50,701 nt of DNA from Tannerellaceae bacterium (GTDB lineage Bacteria; Bacteroidota; Bacteroidia; Bacteroidales; Tannerellaceae). The notes beneath the pieces were generated by a model. It made no database searches, was not told the origin of the DNA, and was given only the letters and a program-made list of their open reading frames with translations. The position numbers and the translations under genes are program-made. Location: assembly GCA_031257015.1 (NCBI GenBank), contig JAIRPK010000052.1, positions 1-50,701 on the forward strand, written 5' to 3'. Of the stretch, positions 9,754-19,860 are shown one piece after another (the stretch's first letter is position 1; every line of letters starts with the position of its first letter).

Positions 9754-10325
9754 ATGTTTTTTATGCACATGAAACTGCACTAATTGATGCTGAATGTAGG
9801 ATTGGAGCAGGGACTAAAATATGGCATTTTTGTCATATAATGAAAGACTGTAATATTGGAGAGAATTGCAATATAGGGCAAAATGTGGTAGTATCTCCAC
9901 ACGTCATTTTAGGAAATCGAGCAAAAGTTCAGAATAATGTATCTATATATACTGGTGTTATATGCAGTGATGATGTTTTTTTAGGCCCCTCATGTGTATT
10001 TACCAATATTATAAATCCGCGGAGTGCTGTTAATCGCAAAGAACAATATGCAAAAACTTATGTAGGAAAAGGTGCTACAATCGGAGCAAATGCAACAATT
10101 GTTTGCGGACACGACATAGGAAAATTTGCTTTCGTCGGAGCTGGAGCTGTTGTAACCAAACATATTCCAGATTACGCATTGGTTGTCGGAAACCCTTCTC
10201 GTCAAATTGGCTGGATGAGCGAATGGGGGCATTTGTTGAAGTTTGATACTGAAGGGATTGCAATTTGTCCTGAAAGTGAGCAGAAATACAAAATAGAAAA
10301 GAATAGTGTAATTAGAATTAATTAA
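9750..10325 (+). CDS. UDP-2-acetamido-3-amino-uronate N-acetyltransferase (WlbB/WbpD type)
   Basis: A left-handed beta-helix acyltransferase of 191 residues. Repeated hexapeptides run through most of the protein (IGAGTKIWHFCHI, IGENCNIGQNVVV, IGANATIVCGHDIG), followed by the VVTKHIPDYALVVGNPSRQIGWM ending typical of the WlbB/WbpD family. It would acetylate the 3-amino group made by the preceding aminotransferase, using acetyl-CoA. The start overlaps the aminotransferase stop by four bases, which implies translational coupling. Confidence 0.92.
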   Translation: MNVFYAHETALIDAECRIGAGTKIWHFCHIMKDCNIGENCNIGQNVVVSPHVILGNRAKVQNNVSIYTGVICSDDVFLGPSCVFTNIINPRSAVNRKEQYAKTYVGKGATIGANATIVCGHDIGKFAFVGAGAVVTKHIPDYALVVGNPSRQIGWMSEWGHLLKFDTEGIAICPESEQKYKIEKNSVIRIN

Positions 10326-10334
10326 AATAAAAGG

Positions 10335-11354
10335 ATGAAAAAAATTAAATTTGGAGTAGTTGGATGCGGATATATTGGGAAACGCCATGCTGAAATGATT
10401 GCTCGTGAAAATAATACAGAAATTGCTGCTCTATGCGACATTTTATCTAAAGATAAACTAGGAATTGATGGTTATAAAGTCCCATTTTTTTCGTCCATTG
10501 ATGACTTGCTACATAATACGGACGCGGAGGTTATTAATATTTGTACGCCTAATGGTTATCATGCAGAATATGCAATAAAAGCAATTCTATCAAATAGGCA
10601 TGTTGTGATTGAAAAACCCATCGCATTGACTACAGCTGATGCTGAAAAAATTGTCTATACGGCTTTATCGCGAAACAAACTAGTGTTTTGCGTAATGCAA
10701 AACCGCTATTCTCCACCTTCCTTATGGCTTAAAGAATTGGTTGATTCGGGAAAATTAGGTGCTATTTACATCGTGCAGATCAATTGTTACTGGAATCGAG
10801 ACAATCGTTATTACAAACCAGGGAATTGGCATGGAAGTGCTAATTTGGATGGAGGTACATTATTTACTCAATTTTCTCATTTCATTGATATTATGTATTG
10901 GTTGTTTGGAGATATTACGAATATCCAAGCTAAATTCAATGATTTTAACCATTATGATTTAACGGCATTTGAAGATACAGGTATTGTTAATTTTGATTTT
11001 ATAAATGGAGGAATGGGATGTCTCAATTATTCTACATCTGTCTGGGATAAAAATCTGGAAAGCAGCATCACAATTATTGCAGAAAAAGGAAGTGTTAAAG
11101 TCGGCGGACAATATATGAATGAAGTTGAATATTGCCACGTAAAAAATTATGAAATGCCAACGTTAGCTCCCACTAATCCCGGAAATGATTATGGTGCTTA
11201 TAAAGGCTCAGCACAAAATCATAATTATGTGATTGAAAACATTGTGAATGTTCTTAATAATAAAGAATCTATTACAACAAATGTTATAGAAGGATTAAAA
11301 GTGGTGAATATTATTGAAAAGATATACAAGATTAAATCTTCGCTAAAAGAATGA
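10335..11354 (+). CDS. UDP-GlcNAcA 3-dehydrogenase (WlbA/WbpB type, Gfo/Idh/MocA family)
   Basis: A 339-residue NAD-dependent oxidoreductase. It has the N-terminal GVVGCGYIGKRHAEMI nucleotide motif, the family signature VVIEKPIALT near residue 90, and the WHGSANLDGGTLFTQFSHFID substrate-site segment. WlbA/WbpB oxidises C3 of UDP-GlcNAcA, giving the ketone that WlbC/WbpE transaminates. With its three upstream neighbours it makes UDP-2,3-diacetamido-2,3-dideoxy-glucuronic acid. No WbpI-like 2-epimerase is present in the window, so the product may stay in the gluco form unless the epimerase lies elsewhere. Confidence 0.92.
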   Translation: MKKIKFGVVGCGYIGKRHAEMIARENNTEIAALCDILSKDKLGIDGYKVPFFSSIDDLLHNTDAEVINICTPNGYHAEYAIKAILSNRHVVIEKPIALTTADAEKIVYTALSRNKLVFCVMQNRYSPPSLWLKELVDSGKLGAIYIVQINCYWNRDNRYYKPGNWHGSANLDGGTLFTQFSHFIDIMYWLFGDITNIQAKFNDFNHYDLTAFEDTGIVNFDFINGGMGCLNYSTSVWDKNLESSITIIAEKGSVKVGGQYMNEVEYCHVKNYEMPTLAPTNPGNDYGAYKGSAQNHNYVIENIVNVLNNKESITTNVIEGLKVVNIIEKIYKIKSSLKE

Positions 11355-11360
11355 TTCAGA

Positions 11361-12580
11361 ATGAAAAAGCAATCTGTAAATTGTGATTATATGATTATGG
11401 AGGGGCTGGAATTATTAAGCTTGCTATTGCCCGTGAATTAAATGCAATTTATCCAAATAGAAAAATTGTTATGATAAAGAAAGAGCATTATATTGCATAT
11501 CAAACTACTGGGCGCAACAGTGGAGTTCTTCATGCTGGATTTATTATAGTGCTAATTCTCTAAAAGCCAAGTTTACGAGAGATGGAAATGCTCTGATGCG
11601 ACAATATTATTACAATAATCATTTACGTATCAATGAATGTAAAAAACTTGTTGCCGCTGTGAATGAATAAGAATTAATATCGTTGTTTGAACTGGAAAAA
11701 AGAGGAAAAATAAACGAGGTTAATATTAAACTTGTTAATGAAAAAGAATTGAAAGATATAGAGCCAAATGCGATACGTTATAAACATGCTCTATATTCGC
11801 CTACAACAGCCACAGTTGAGCCAGTAGAAGTTTGTAAATGCTAAAAAATGAATTGCTATCTAAAGGAATAATTATTTATTTTTCAGAACCATATATGGAG
11901 AAACAGGCATCTCATATTATTCAAATTAAAAACCTGTAAATCGATTCTGTGAAAATAATTAATGCAGCAGGTTTGTACGCGGATAAAATTGCTAAGGACT
12001 TCTGTTTTTCGAGTAACTATACTATTTTCCATTCAAAGGAATTTATTTAAAATAACCATGATTGATAAACATGTTTAAACTAACATATATTCAGTTCCCA
12101 ATCTAAAAAATCTATTTTTAGGCATGCATTATACGATAACAGTAAATGGAGTAATAAAAATAGAATCAACTTCTATTCCTAACTTTTGGGAGAGAAAATT
12201 ATAATGGATGTGCCAATTTTTAATTTAATGAGCTTTGTAATATTATCTCTGGGGAGGCAAAATTATTTCTTTAAAATTCATTGGGGTTTTGAGACTTGGC
12301 AATTGACGAAATAAAAAAATATACGCGAGGATATTTTACGAGTTTAGCTACAAAAATGGTCAAGTAAATAGATCCTACTAGTTTTAATAGAATGGAGAGA
12401 ACCTGAGATTAGAGCACAATTATTAAATACCAGAACGGAATGAATTAGTTATGGATTTTGTAGTGGTAGGAGACAGGGAATCTGTTCATGTATTAAATGC
12501 TGTATCGCCTGAATTTACAGGAAATATGCCATTTGCATGTTGGGTGGTGAATGAATATATAAATAATGATTTATCGAAGG
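11361..12580 (+). pseudogene. Decayed L-2-hydroxyglutarate oxidase (LhgO)-like gene
   Basis: No long open frame survives, but translation in shifting frames recovers LhgO-family sequence in the right order. I see GGAGIIKLAIARELNAIYPN and TTGRNSGVLHAGF near the start. ANSLKAKFTRDGNALMRQYY and LRINECKKLV follow, then LEKRGKINEVNIKLVNEKEL, YSPTTATVEPVEVC, and a C-terminal SPEFTGNMPFACWVVNEYIN. Many stops and indels separate these pieces. Family members are FAD-dependent oxidases and are found in some surface-polysaccharide loci. It sits between the uronic acid genes and the flippase in the same orientation. The level of decay far exceeds that of its neighbours. Confidence 0.85.
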
Positions 12581-12592
12581 AAATATTGAATT

Positions 12593-14062
12593 ATGTCTCG
12601 AACATCTAAGGTACTTGCGTTATCCTCTGCACAGTTTGCAATGACTATAATATCGGTCGTTTCAGGAATGCTATTTGCCCGTTATTTATCCATCTCGGAT
12701 TATGCTACATATTTACAAACATTTTTAGCATATGATACTGCGGTTCCCATACTCACACTGGGACTGCCTTCGGCTATTTTTTATTTTTTGCCAGAGTGTG
12801 GTCGGCAAAAAAACGTTGTTTTAGAGGTAATAATTTATTATTCAGTGCAGGAATTATATTTAGCCTATTTCTTATTTCAGGTGGGATTGAATTACTTTCT
12901 GCAAGATTTAACAATCCAGAACTAAATAGAACACTGCGTTGGATGGTATTTTATCCTATTTATACATTTCCTGCAATGATTATTGGTTCTGTATTGGTTA
13001 TAAAAGATAAAGTGAATATAAATGTAATATACAATATTACTACTGCTATAACTTTAACGTTATTAATTATCGCAGCAACAATGATTACTCAAAGCTATGA
13101 AGCTCCTCTTTTAGTACGCATATTCTTACCAATATTATTTTTACCAATAACGATTTGCTTATGCTTTAAATATCTTCCAGGCAAAATAGATAAACCAAGA
13201 TTGGTTTCAATGATAAATATTCTTAAATTCGCTGTTCCATTAGGTTTAGCCAATGTATTTGAAAGTTTATCTTTACAACTATCCAACATAATAGTTTCAA
13301 TATTATGTTCTCCGGAAGAATTTGCTATATATGCAAACGGGGCAAGAGAGATTCCTTTAATAGGGGTTATAACCAGTTCTATCACAGTTATTATTATGGC
13401 AGAAATGTCTGAAAAATGTAAACTCGGCGACAGAAAGGCTGCTCTTGAATTATTCCGGAAAGCCGCAACTTCTAGCGCATGTTTTTTACTTCCAGCATTG
13501 TTTTTCCTGATGTTTTTTGCAGATGATTTTATAAAAATCATGTTTACCGATAAATACTCTGGTAGTACTTTGCCTTTTCGTATATATTTATTGCTTTTGC
13601 CTGCAAGAATCGTTATTTATAGAGCGGCTTTTATTGCATTAGGACAATCAAAAAAAAATCTGTATCGAAGTATTTTCTATTTATTAATATCATTAATAGT
13701 GTCTTATTTTTTTGTTTCTGTTTGGGGAATGTACGGCAGTGCTATTGCTATTGTTGGAACTATGTATATATGGGCTATCCCATATAATTGGTATATTCTT
13801 AGTAAAGAATTTGCCTGCCAATTTACATATATTCTTCCTATGAAACGCATTGGAGTTATAACATTATTATCCTTATTAATAGCCTTAATTGCTTCATCTT
13901 TTTTATTAATAAATATGGCTCCTTTGTTTCATTTTTTAAGCGGTAGTTTATGTTTTTGTTCGTTATACATATTTGTTTTTTTATAAGTATATTCCCGAAT
14001 TTAAAGATTTGATTAATAATCAAATAACCTTATGTAAAAAAGGCGGGTTTATATCTTTTTAA
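12593..14062 (+). pseudogene. wzx: Wzx-type polysaccharide flippase, frameshifted twice
   Basis: Two overlapping frames (12593-12925 and 12796-13986) together encode a multi-spanning flippase of the MATE-like PST family. It begins MSRTSKVLALSSAQFAMTII and has about twelve hydrophobic segments. The frame must change by -1 between about 12807 and 12830, where a run of seven A (12807-12813) forms A-AAA-AAC in the zero frame. A second shift of +1 is needed at a run of seven T (13976-13982). Reading through it adds a natural cytoplasmic tail (YKYIPEFKDLINN) that ends at 14062. It would flip the undecaprenyl-linked repeat unit to the periplasm. Mutation, sequencing error at homopolymers or ribosomal slippage could each explain the shifts. 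If the shifts are real and not suppressed, the locus lacks a flippase. Confidence 0.82.
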
Positions 14063-14319
14063 CATTATATTACTTGACAATTATTATAAAAATTTTCATT
14101 CCTACAAATTGAGTATAGCGCTGAAAGCCATGGAACATTAATGTTTATGAAAGAACTTCATTTGCTAAAAAATTTTAGTTTATAGCAAATACATGTGACG
14201 TTTTTTAGTATAAGTTATACTATTAATCTGTAAAAAAATAATCAATTTGCATAAATATTAAATCCTTTCATTTTATAATACTCCAACAATCAATATTTAA
14301 TTTTCTATAATTTAAAACA

Positions 14320-15398
14320 ATGAAATATATTATCATTCATTTCCCTTTCAAAATAAATAAAAACAGGTTTTCAGCCAGCCAATTACGTCCTTTAAAAATA
14401 ATTAATGCTTTTATAAATATTGGATATAAAGTTGATGTTATTGAAGGATCTGGAAAAGAACGGAGAAAACAGATAAGGCAAATTAAAAATGATATTAAAT
14501 ACGAGTTTTGTTATTCAGAATCATCTACGCTGCCAACTTTGCTGACAGAATCACACCATTTACCAACATATCTATTTCTTGATTTTTCTTTTTTTACTAT
14601 TTAAGAAAACATAGAGTTAAAATTGGTTTATTTTATAGAGATGTATATTGGAATTTTTATACTAATAAAATTACTATAAAGCAAAAAATAGCTCGCGTTT
14701 TTTATAAATATGATTTAAAACAATATTCTAAATATATAGATATTTTATATTTGCCGTCTTTAGAAATGTCCAAATATATACCATTCTATTTTAATAAACC
14801 GATTCATCCTCTATTTCCTGGTTGTAATATAAACTTTGAACATTTACAATCTAATAATAGGGATTTTAAGATTCTATATGTCGGAGGAATAGATAATATT
14901 TTTTATAATTTAAAAATGTCGTTAACCTGTATCGCAAAGTTTAAGGAATTTAAAATGACAATATGTTGTCGTGAAGATGGTTGGAATAATATAAGGGATG
15001 AATATCTCCCTATTATGAATGATAATATATCTATTTTACATGAACATGATACTATGCTTGCTAATTTATTTAAAGAAGCGGATTTGTTTAATATCTTTGT
15101 TGAGCCAATTAAATATAGGGAATTTGCAGTACCTTATAAATTATTTGAAGCAATTGGATATGGGATTTCAATTATTGCTTCAAATGGCACATGGGTTGCA
15201 AATTTCGTTAGAAATAATAATATTGGATTTACTTGTGATTATAACTTTAATTCTTTAGAAAATACATTAAAGCAAATAATTCAAAGCCCTTTATTACTGA
15301 ATAGATATAGAGATAATATTCGGTTATTAGCCAAAAAATATTCATGGAACATGACTGCTAAAAGAATTGTAAAAACCATCAATAGAATATGTATTTAG
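14320..15398 (+). pseudogene. Glycosyltransferase, frameshifted at a T7 run
   Basis: The first frame (14320-14604) starts MKYIIIHFPFKINKNRFSAS and stops just after a run of seven T at 14589-14595. Shifting by -1 there continues without a gap through YLRKHRVKIGLFYRDVYWNF, KYDLKQYSKYIDILYLPSL and on to 15398. The joined product (about 359 residues) looks like a GT4-fold transferase with a C-terminal donor domain (EPIKYREFAVPYKLFEAIGY). The acceptor and donor are unknown. The last ten bases overlap the start of the polymerase gene. The frameshift has the same character as those in wzx. Confidence 0.8.
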
Positions 15399-16687
15399 TT
15401 TTATCTGCAATTGTTTTTATAATTTCTACTCTTTTATTTAGAAAAGCGGCAGGTACGTTATCTGTACGATCACTTAATATGATATCTTGGATATTTTATT
15501 ATGATCTAATTATCGGAGTTTTTATTAGTGCTGTTCTCGTTATTCATAATTTCGATAATCACTACTTGATTAATCACGTATCGGAGAATGCTAAAAGAAT
15601 GGGATACTATGCTATAATGTATACAATGATAAGTATTCCATTAGGAATGATAATTGCAAATACTTTTTTTAATTGCAAAAAGATTAATAATCTATTCAAT
15701 AAATACTTGGATAAAAGTTTAGTTATTGAACCTAAAGCTAATACTTTAATTCTTTTTTTTCTAAAATTAGCAAGTCTTCTTTCTGCATTATGTGTAATAT
15801 ATGTATTTTTTGTATTAAAAGAGTTCCCACTAATTAAACTATTAAAAAATAATAGTGCTGAAGAGTTGATGTTTTTTCGTATTTCTTCATCTAGAAACTT
15901 TCAAGGTAGTGAATATCTAAAAAATATTACTCTTATTTTTACGCCATTACTATCTTATATTGCCTATGGATACAAAAATATCTCTAAAAAAATGTCTGAT
16001 AAAATATGGTTTTATTTGATGTTTTTATTCTCGATATTTATTTTAACTTATAATTTAGCAAAGGCTCCATTATTGACTTATATCTTAGGTTTTTTATTTT
16101 TTAATTTTTATACTAAAAGAAATTTAAATTTCAAATACATAGCTTATTATGGCATCGTAATTTTCTCTTTAACTATTTCATTCTATTTTTTACTATTAAA
16201 AAAATCCAATTTAAATTTCTTTGATTTATTTAAATACAATAGTGGTATTGTTGGGCGTTCTATTTTATCTCAAAGTGCAGGAGTTTATTTAAGTGTTGAT
16301 ATTTTCCCTCAACATGTATCACACATTGGTTTTAATTCATTTTCGCGTTTCTTCAGTAATGTATTAGGAGAACAATATCAAGAGCGTTCTGCACGCATTT
16401 TAATGGAAACAGTGAATTATAATGGTGTTTTTAATGAGCAAGCCGGTGTTATAAATTCTCTTTTTATTGCTGAAGCATGGGCAAATTGGGGAATTTGGGG
16501 AGTAATAATTACTCCTCTATGGGTTGGTTTTGTAATACAATGTTTATATATTTTCTTGTTAAAAAAGAAAAAAACTCCTTATTGGCTTGGATTATTTGTT
16601 TATTTTTCAATAAATGGTTCTATTACAGGAGGAATAAATGACTATTTTTTCAACTTTAGAGTTTTAATAATATTATTTTTTCTTTAA
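15389..16687 (+). CDS. wzy: Wzy-type O-antigen/capsule polymerase
   Basis: A very hydrophobic 432-residue protein with about ten to twelve membrane segments and a large extracytoplasmic loop in the C-terminal half (about residues 295-365, DIFPQHVSHIGFNSFSRFFS onwards). This layout, the lack of conserved motifs and the position between flippase and glycosyltransferases are the usual grounds for calling a Wzy polymerase; sequence similarity alone is weak. It would join repeat units in the periplasm. The stop at 16685-16687 comes right after a T run. A +1 shift there would add about eleven residues (ending at 16719), so the annotated end may be slightly short. Confidence 0.72.
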   Translation: MYLVLSAIVFIISTLLFRKAAGTLSVRSLNMISWIFYYDLIIGVFISAVLVIHNFDNHYLINHVSENAKRMGYYAIMYTMISIPLGMIIANTFFNCKKINNLFNKYLDKSLVIEPKANTLILFFLKLASLLSALCVIYVFFVLKEFPLIKLLKNNSAEELMFFRISSSRNFQGSEYLKNITLIFTPLLSYIAYGYKNISKKMSDKIWFYLMFLFSIFILTYNLAKAPLLTYILGFLFFNFYTKRNLNFKYIAYYGIVIFSLTISFYFLLLKKSNLNFFDLFKYNSGIVGRSILSQSAGVYLSVDIFPQHVSHIGFNSFSRFFSNVLGEQYQERSARILMETVNYNGVFNEQAGVINSLFIAEAWANWGIWGVIITPLWVGFVIQCLYIFLLKKKKTPYWLGLFVYFSINGSITGGINDYFFNFRVLIILFFL

Positions 16688-17190
16688 TATTGTATTCAAT
16701 TATCTTTTTAAGATATTAACATAGGATAAATTAAGAAAACTTTAATAAGTCATAGTTTTTTAGAGCATCAAAGATGGAATCTGTCGATTAAATTTCACAT
16801 CATGTACTTGATGTTGTATATAATTATTAGTCTTATTTTCTGCCAATATTTGTATTGCAAGGCTGTTTCGATTTATTGCAAGCATCTTTCATTTGAAATC
16901 TTATAAAATACTAACCGAAAGTAGTTGAATTATTTATAATATTGCAAAAACAAAATACAAATTACCGAAATATTTCTATATATATAATCTCTTTAGTGAG
17001 GCCTCAATACGGTTTAACAGTCGTTTAAGTTTGAACCGTTGGGAGTTTTGACTAAAATTGCAAACAAATGATTTTTTATAATATATATTATAAATATCTT
17101 TAAAATATAGAAAAGAATTGATATATGCAAATAGTTTTTTTGCTGTTTACATCCATATTGAGCATGTAAACGACAATAATATCTAAAAAA
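16688..17190 (+). other. AT-rich gap in the glycan locus, no gene seen
   Basis: About 500 bases with stops in all frames. There is a small 8-bp inverted repeat (17145-17152 with 17164-17171, GTTTACAT) just ahead of the next glycosyltransferase, possibly regulatory. The rest may be remnants of a lost gene, but I recognise nothing. Confidence 0.5.
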
Positions 17191-18297
17191 ATGAGACTTT
17201 TTATCCTGTCTGATTTATCAAGTATACATACAAAAAGGTGGGTATCGTCTTTATCGGAAAGAGGAATACACATTTTCCTTTTTGGACTGAGGAGAGATGA
17301 TTCTGATTTCTATACGATTTTTGAGAATGTTACTATATTTAATACAACGCATACAAATCAATTAAAAAACAGAACAGCAAACGGCTCTTTGGAAAAACTA
17401 AAATATTTAACTGTTCTCAAAGTTTTAAAGAAAAAAATCAAGGATTTCCAGCCTGATATTCTTCATGCACATTATGCTTCTAGCTACGGTTTGCTGGGAG
17501 CGTTATCTTGTTTTAAACCCTATATTATTTCGATATGGGGAAGCGATGTATATGAATTTCCAAATGTATCATTTATTCATAAATTTATATTAAAATATAG
17601 TTTTAAAAAGGCAGATAAATTATTATCAACGAGTCTAATTATGGCTAAAGAGGCCCGAAAATATACTGATAAACCAATTTCTATAACTCCATTTGGAGTT
17701 GATGTTTCTTTATTAAAAAAAGGAATACGACTTAATCGCGATAATAAAGAGATAATTATAGGGAATGTAAAAACTCTCTCGCCAAAGTATGGGATAGATG
17801 TTTTAATTCAATCGTTTAAAATAGTATTAGAAAAGAATCCAAATTTAGATTTATTTTTGGAAATTATAGGAGAAGGAGAAGAAAAAGATAATTTAATACA
17901 GCTTTGCCAAAAGCTAAACATAGCTAAAAGAGTTCGTTTTTTAGGAAAAATTGAAAATTATTTATTGCCCGCTTATTATAATTCATTTTTAGTATCAGTA
18001 TCAGTATTAAATAGCGAAAGTTTTGGCGTCGTTGCCGTGGAAGCTATGGCATGTGAATGCCCTGTTGTTGTTTCTGATGCAGACGGTTTTACAGAAGTAG
18101 TTGTTAATAATGAAACAGGTATTATTGTTCCGAAAAAAAATGTTGATGCTACTGCAGAAGCGATTCAACAATTTATTGATAATCCAAAACTGCGAGACAA
18201 AATGGGAAAAGAAGGACGGAAAAGAGTTGAAAAATTGTACAATTGGGATGATAATGTAGAGCAAATGATGGTTATTTATCGTACGATATTGTATTGA
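17191..18297 (+). CDS. Glycosyltransferase family 4
   Basis: The 368-residue product shows the GT-B fold arrangement. It has an N-terminal acceptor domain (SDLSSIHTKRWVSSLSERG; SIWGSDVYEFP near residue 112) and a C-terminal donor domain beginning with IGNVKTLSPKYGID near residue 190. The donor-site E-x7-E motif lies in ESFGVVAVEAMACECPVVVS near residue 275, followed by GFTEVV. It transfers a sugar from a nucleotide donor to the lipid-linked glycan on the cytoplasmic face of the membrane. Donor and linkage cannot be told from sequence. The gene is intact, unlike the transferase at 14320. Confidence 0.9.
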   Translation: MRLFILSDLSSIHTKRWVSSLSERGIHIFLFGLRRDDSDFYTIFENVTIFNTTHTNQLKNRTANGSLEKLKYLTVLKVLKKKIKDFQPDILHAHYASSYGLLGALSCFKPYIISIWGSDVYEFPNVSFIHKFILKYSFKKADKLLSTSLIMAKEARKYTDKPISITPFGVDVSLLKKGIRLNRDNKEIIIGNVKTLSPKYGIDVLIQSFKIVLEKNPNLDLFLEIIGEGEEKDNLIQLCQKLNIAKRVRFLGKIENYLLPAYYNSFLVSVSVLNSESFGVVAVEAMACECPVVVSDADGFTEVVVNNETGIIVPKKNVDATAEAIQQFIDNPKLRDKMGKEGRKRVEKLYNWDDNVEQMMVIYRTILY

Positions 18298-18633
18298 AAA
18301 AAATGAATTTTTTAATGATTATTGTAAAAGCTTTGGGGTTTTAATTACCCATCTGGCAAAAATGTTAAAAATCATTCTTTTGAGATATTTACTGTTAACA
18401 TAATTATTACCGCTCCTTATATTCCAAGAAAAGCAAAAAATATTGCGGGGAAATATCCTGATTATAACTTTCGTTAAAAGATATGTAGTTCTTTCATATA
18501 CAATTCATTAATATCGTTAACAATAACAAAGAATGGCTCCTTCGTTTTATTTTGTTTATCGACGTAGAATATGAGGGATCTTTTAAATTCTTCGCAAACG
18601 GATATTTGTATTTAATAACCCTAAAATGCGTTT
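18298..18633 (+). other. Short AT-rich gap, possibly gene remnant
   Basis: No open frame and no recognisable protein similarity. Some stretches read as protein-like in one frame (for example KNVKNHSFEIFTVNIIITAP after 18355), which suggests the end of a decayed gene. I cannot assign it. Confidence 0.4.
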
Positions 18634-19860
18634 ATGAATATATTAATTCTAAATCATTATGCTGGCTCTCCATATCATGGGATGGAATACCGGCCTTATT
18701 ATCTGGCAAAAGAATGGATAAAACTGGGGCATGATGTAACTATCGTGGCTGCAACATACTCCCATATACGAACAAATAATACTAATTATTCAAAGAAAAT
18801 AACTAGAGAAACTTTTGACGGCATCATTTATCTCTGGATAAAAACGAGAACATATAAAAGTTCTGGAATAAAACGATTTTTTAATATGCTTGATTACATT
18901 AAAGGCATATATTTGATTATTCCAAAACTAATAAAAGAGAAATTTGATGTGGTAATTGCATCATCAACCTATCCTCTTGATAATTATCCGGCATATATAA
19001 TAGCGAAGAAATCCGGTGCAAAATATGTTTATGAAGTGCACGATCTCTGGCCGCTTTCACCGATGGAAATAGGCGGCTATTCAAAATATCATCCATTTAT
19101 TTTGAATATGCAATGGGCAGAAAATTTTGCATATAAGCACGTAGATAAAGTTGTTTCTATATTGCCATGTGCAGAAGCCCACATGCAAAAACATGGGCTT
19201 TTAACAGGAAAATTTGCCCATATTCCTAACGGAATATCTTTGGATGAATTGTCAAAAAACGAACCTTTGGATGAAAATATTAGATCGCTTATCCCTTCAG
19301 ACAAGTTTATTGTCGGATATACTGGAACTTTTGGAGTGGCAAATTCTCTTAATACTCTGCTGGAAGCAGCAGCGATACTACAAAAAATAAATAAAGAGAT
19401 ATTTTTTGTTCTTATCGGAAAAGGCCCAGAAAAAGATAATTTGACAGGATTACAAAAAAAGTTAGCGTTGAATAACTGCCTCATACTTGACGCAATACCA
19501 AAAAATAAAGTGCAAAGTGCGATTGCTTTGTTCTCCATCAGTGCGATTGCTTGGAACAACACTCCGTCTTTATACCGCTTCGGTATTTCTCCTAATAAAC
19601 TATTTGATTATATGTATGCTGGAAAGCCTATTATTCAAGCAGTTGAGGCAGGAAATGATCTTGTACGCGAGGCTGATTGCGGTATTACAGTAGCACCGCA
19701 AAATCCGCAGGCTATGGTAGATGCAATCATCAAACTATACAACATGCCTGCGGAAGAGCGTAAAAGGCTTGGTGAAAACGGGCGTCGTTATGTGATTGAA
19801 AATCATAGTTATGATGTATTGGGAAGGCACTTTTTAAATATAATATTTAGAATAAAATGA
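18634..19860 (+). CDS. WbuB-like glycosyltransferase family 4
   Basis: A 408-residue GT4 enzyme. The start MNILILNHYAGSPYHGMEYR and the following YYLAKEWIKLGHDVTIVAAT are characteristic of WbuB-like transferases, some of which add L-FucNAc to the first lipid-linked sugar. The middle has YEVHDLWPLSPMEIGG near residue 131. The donor domain has GYTGTFGVANSLNTLLEAA near 228 and YRFGISPNKLFDYMYAGKPI near 310. Position directly before the initiating transferase suggests it adds the second sugar. The stop overlaps the next start (ATGA). Confidence 0.9.
   Translation: MNILILNHYAGSPYHGMEYRPYYLAKEWIKLGHDVTIVAATYSHIRTNNTNYSKKITRETFDGIIYLWIKTRTYKSSGIKRFFNMLDYIKGIYLIIPKLIKEKFDVVIASSTYPLDNYPAYIIAKKSGAKYVYEVHDLWPLSPMEIGGYSKYHPFILNMQWAENFAYKHVDKVVSILPCAEAHMQKHGLLTGKFAHIPNGISLDELSKNEPLDENIRSLIPSDKFIVGYTGTFGVANSLNTLLEAAAILQKINKEIFFVLIGKGPEKDNLTGLQKKLALNNCLILDAIPKNKVQSAIALFSISAIAWNNTPSLYRFGISPNKLFDYMYAGKPIIQAVEAGNDLVREADCGITVAPQNPQAMVDAIIKLYNMPAEERKRLGENGRRYVIENHSYDVLGRHFLNIIFRIK

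Noticed and set aside
12807..12813. Programmed -1 frameshift as the sure explanation for wzx
   Set aside because: The heptamer fits, but a second, opposite shift is needed later in the same gene and the neighbour is also broken, so mutation or sequencing error is at least as likely.
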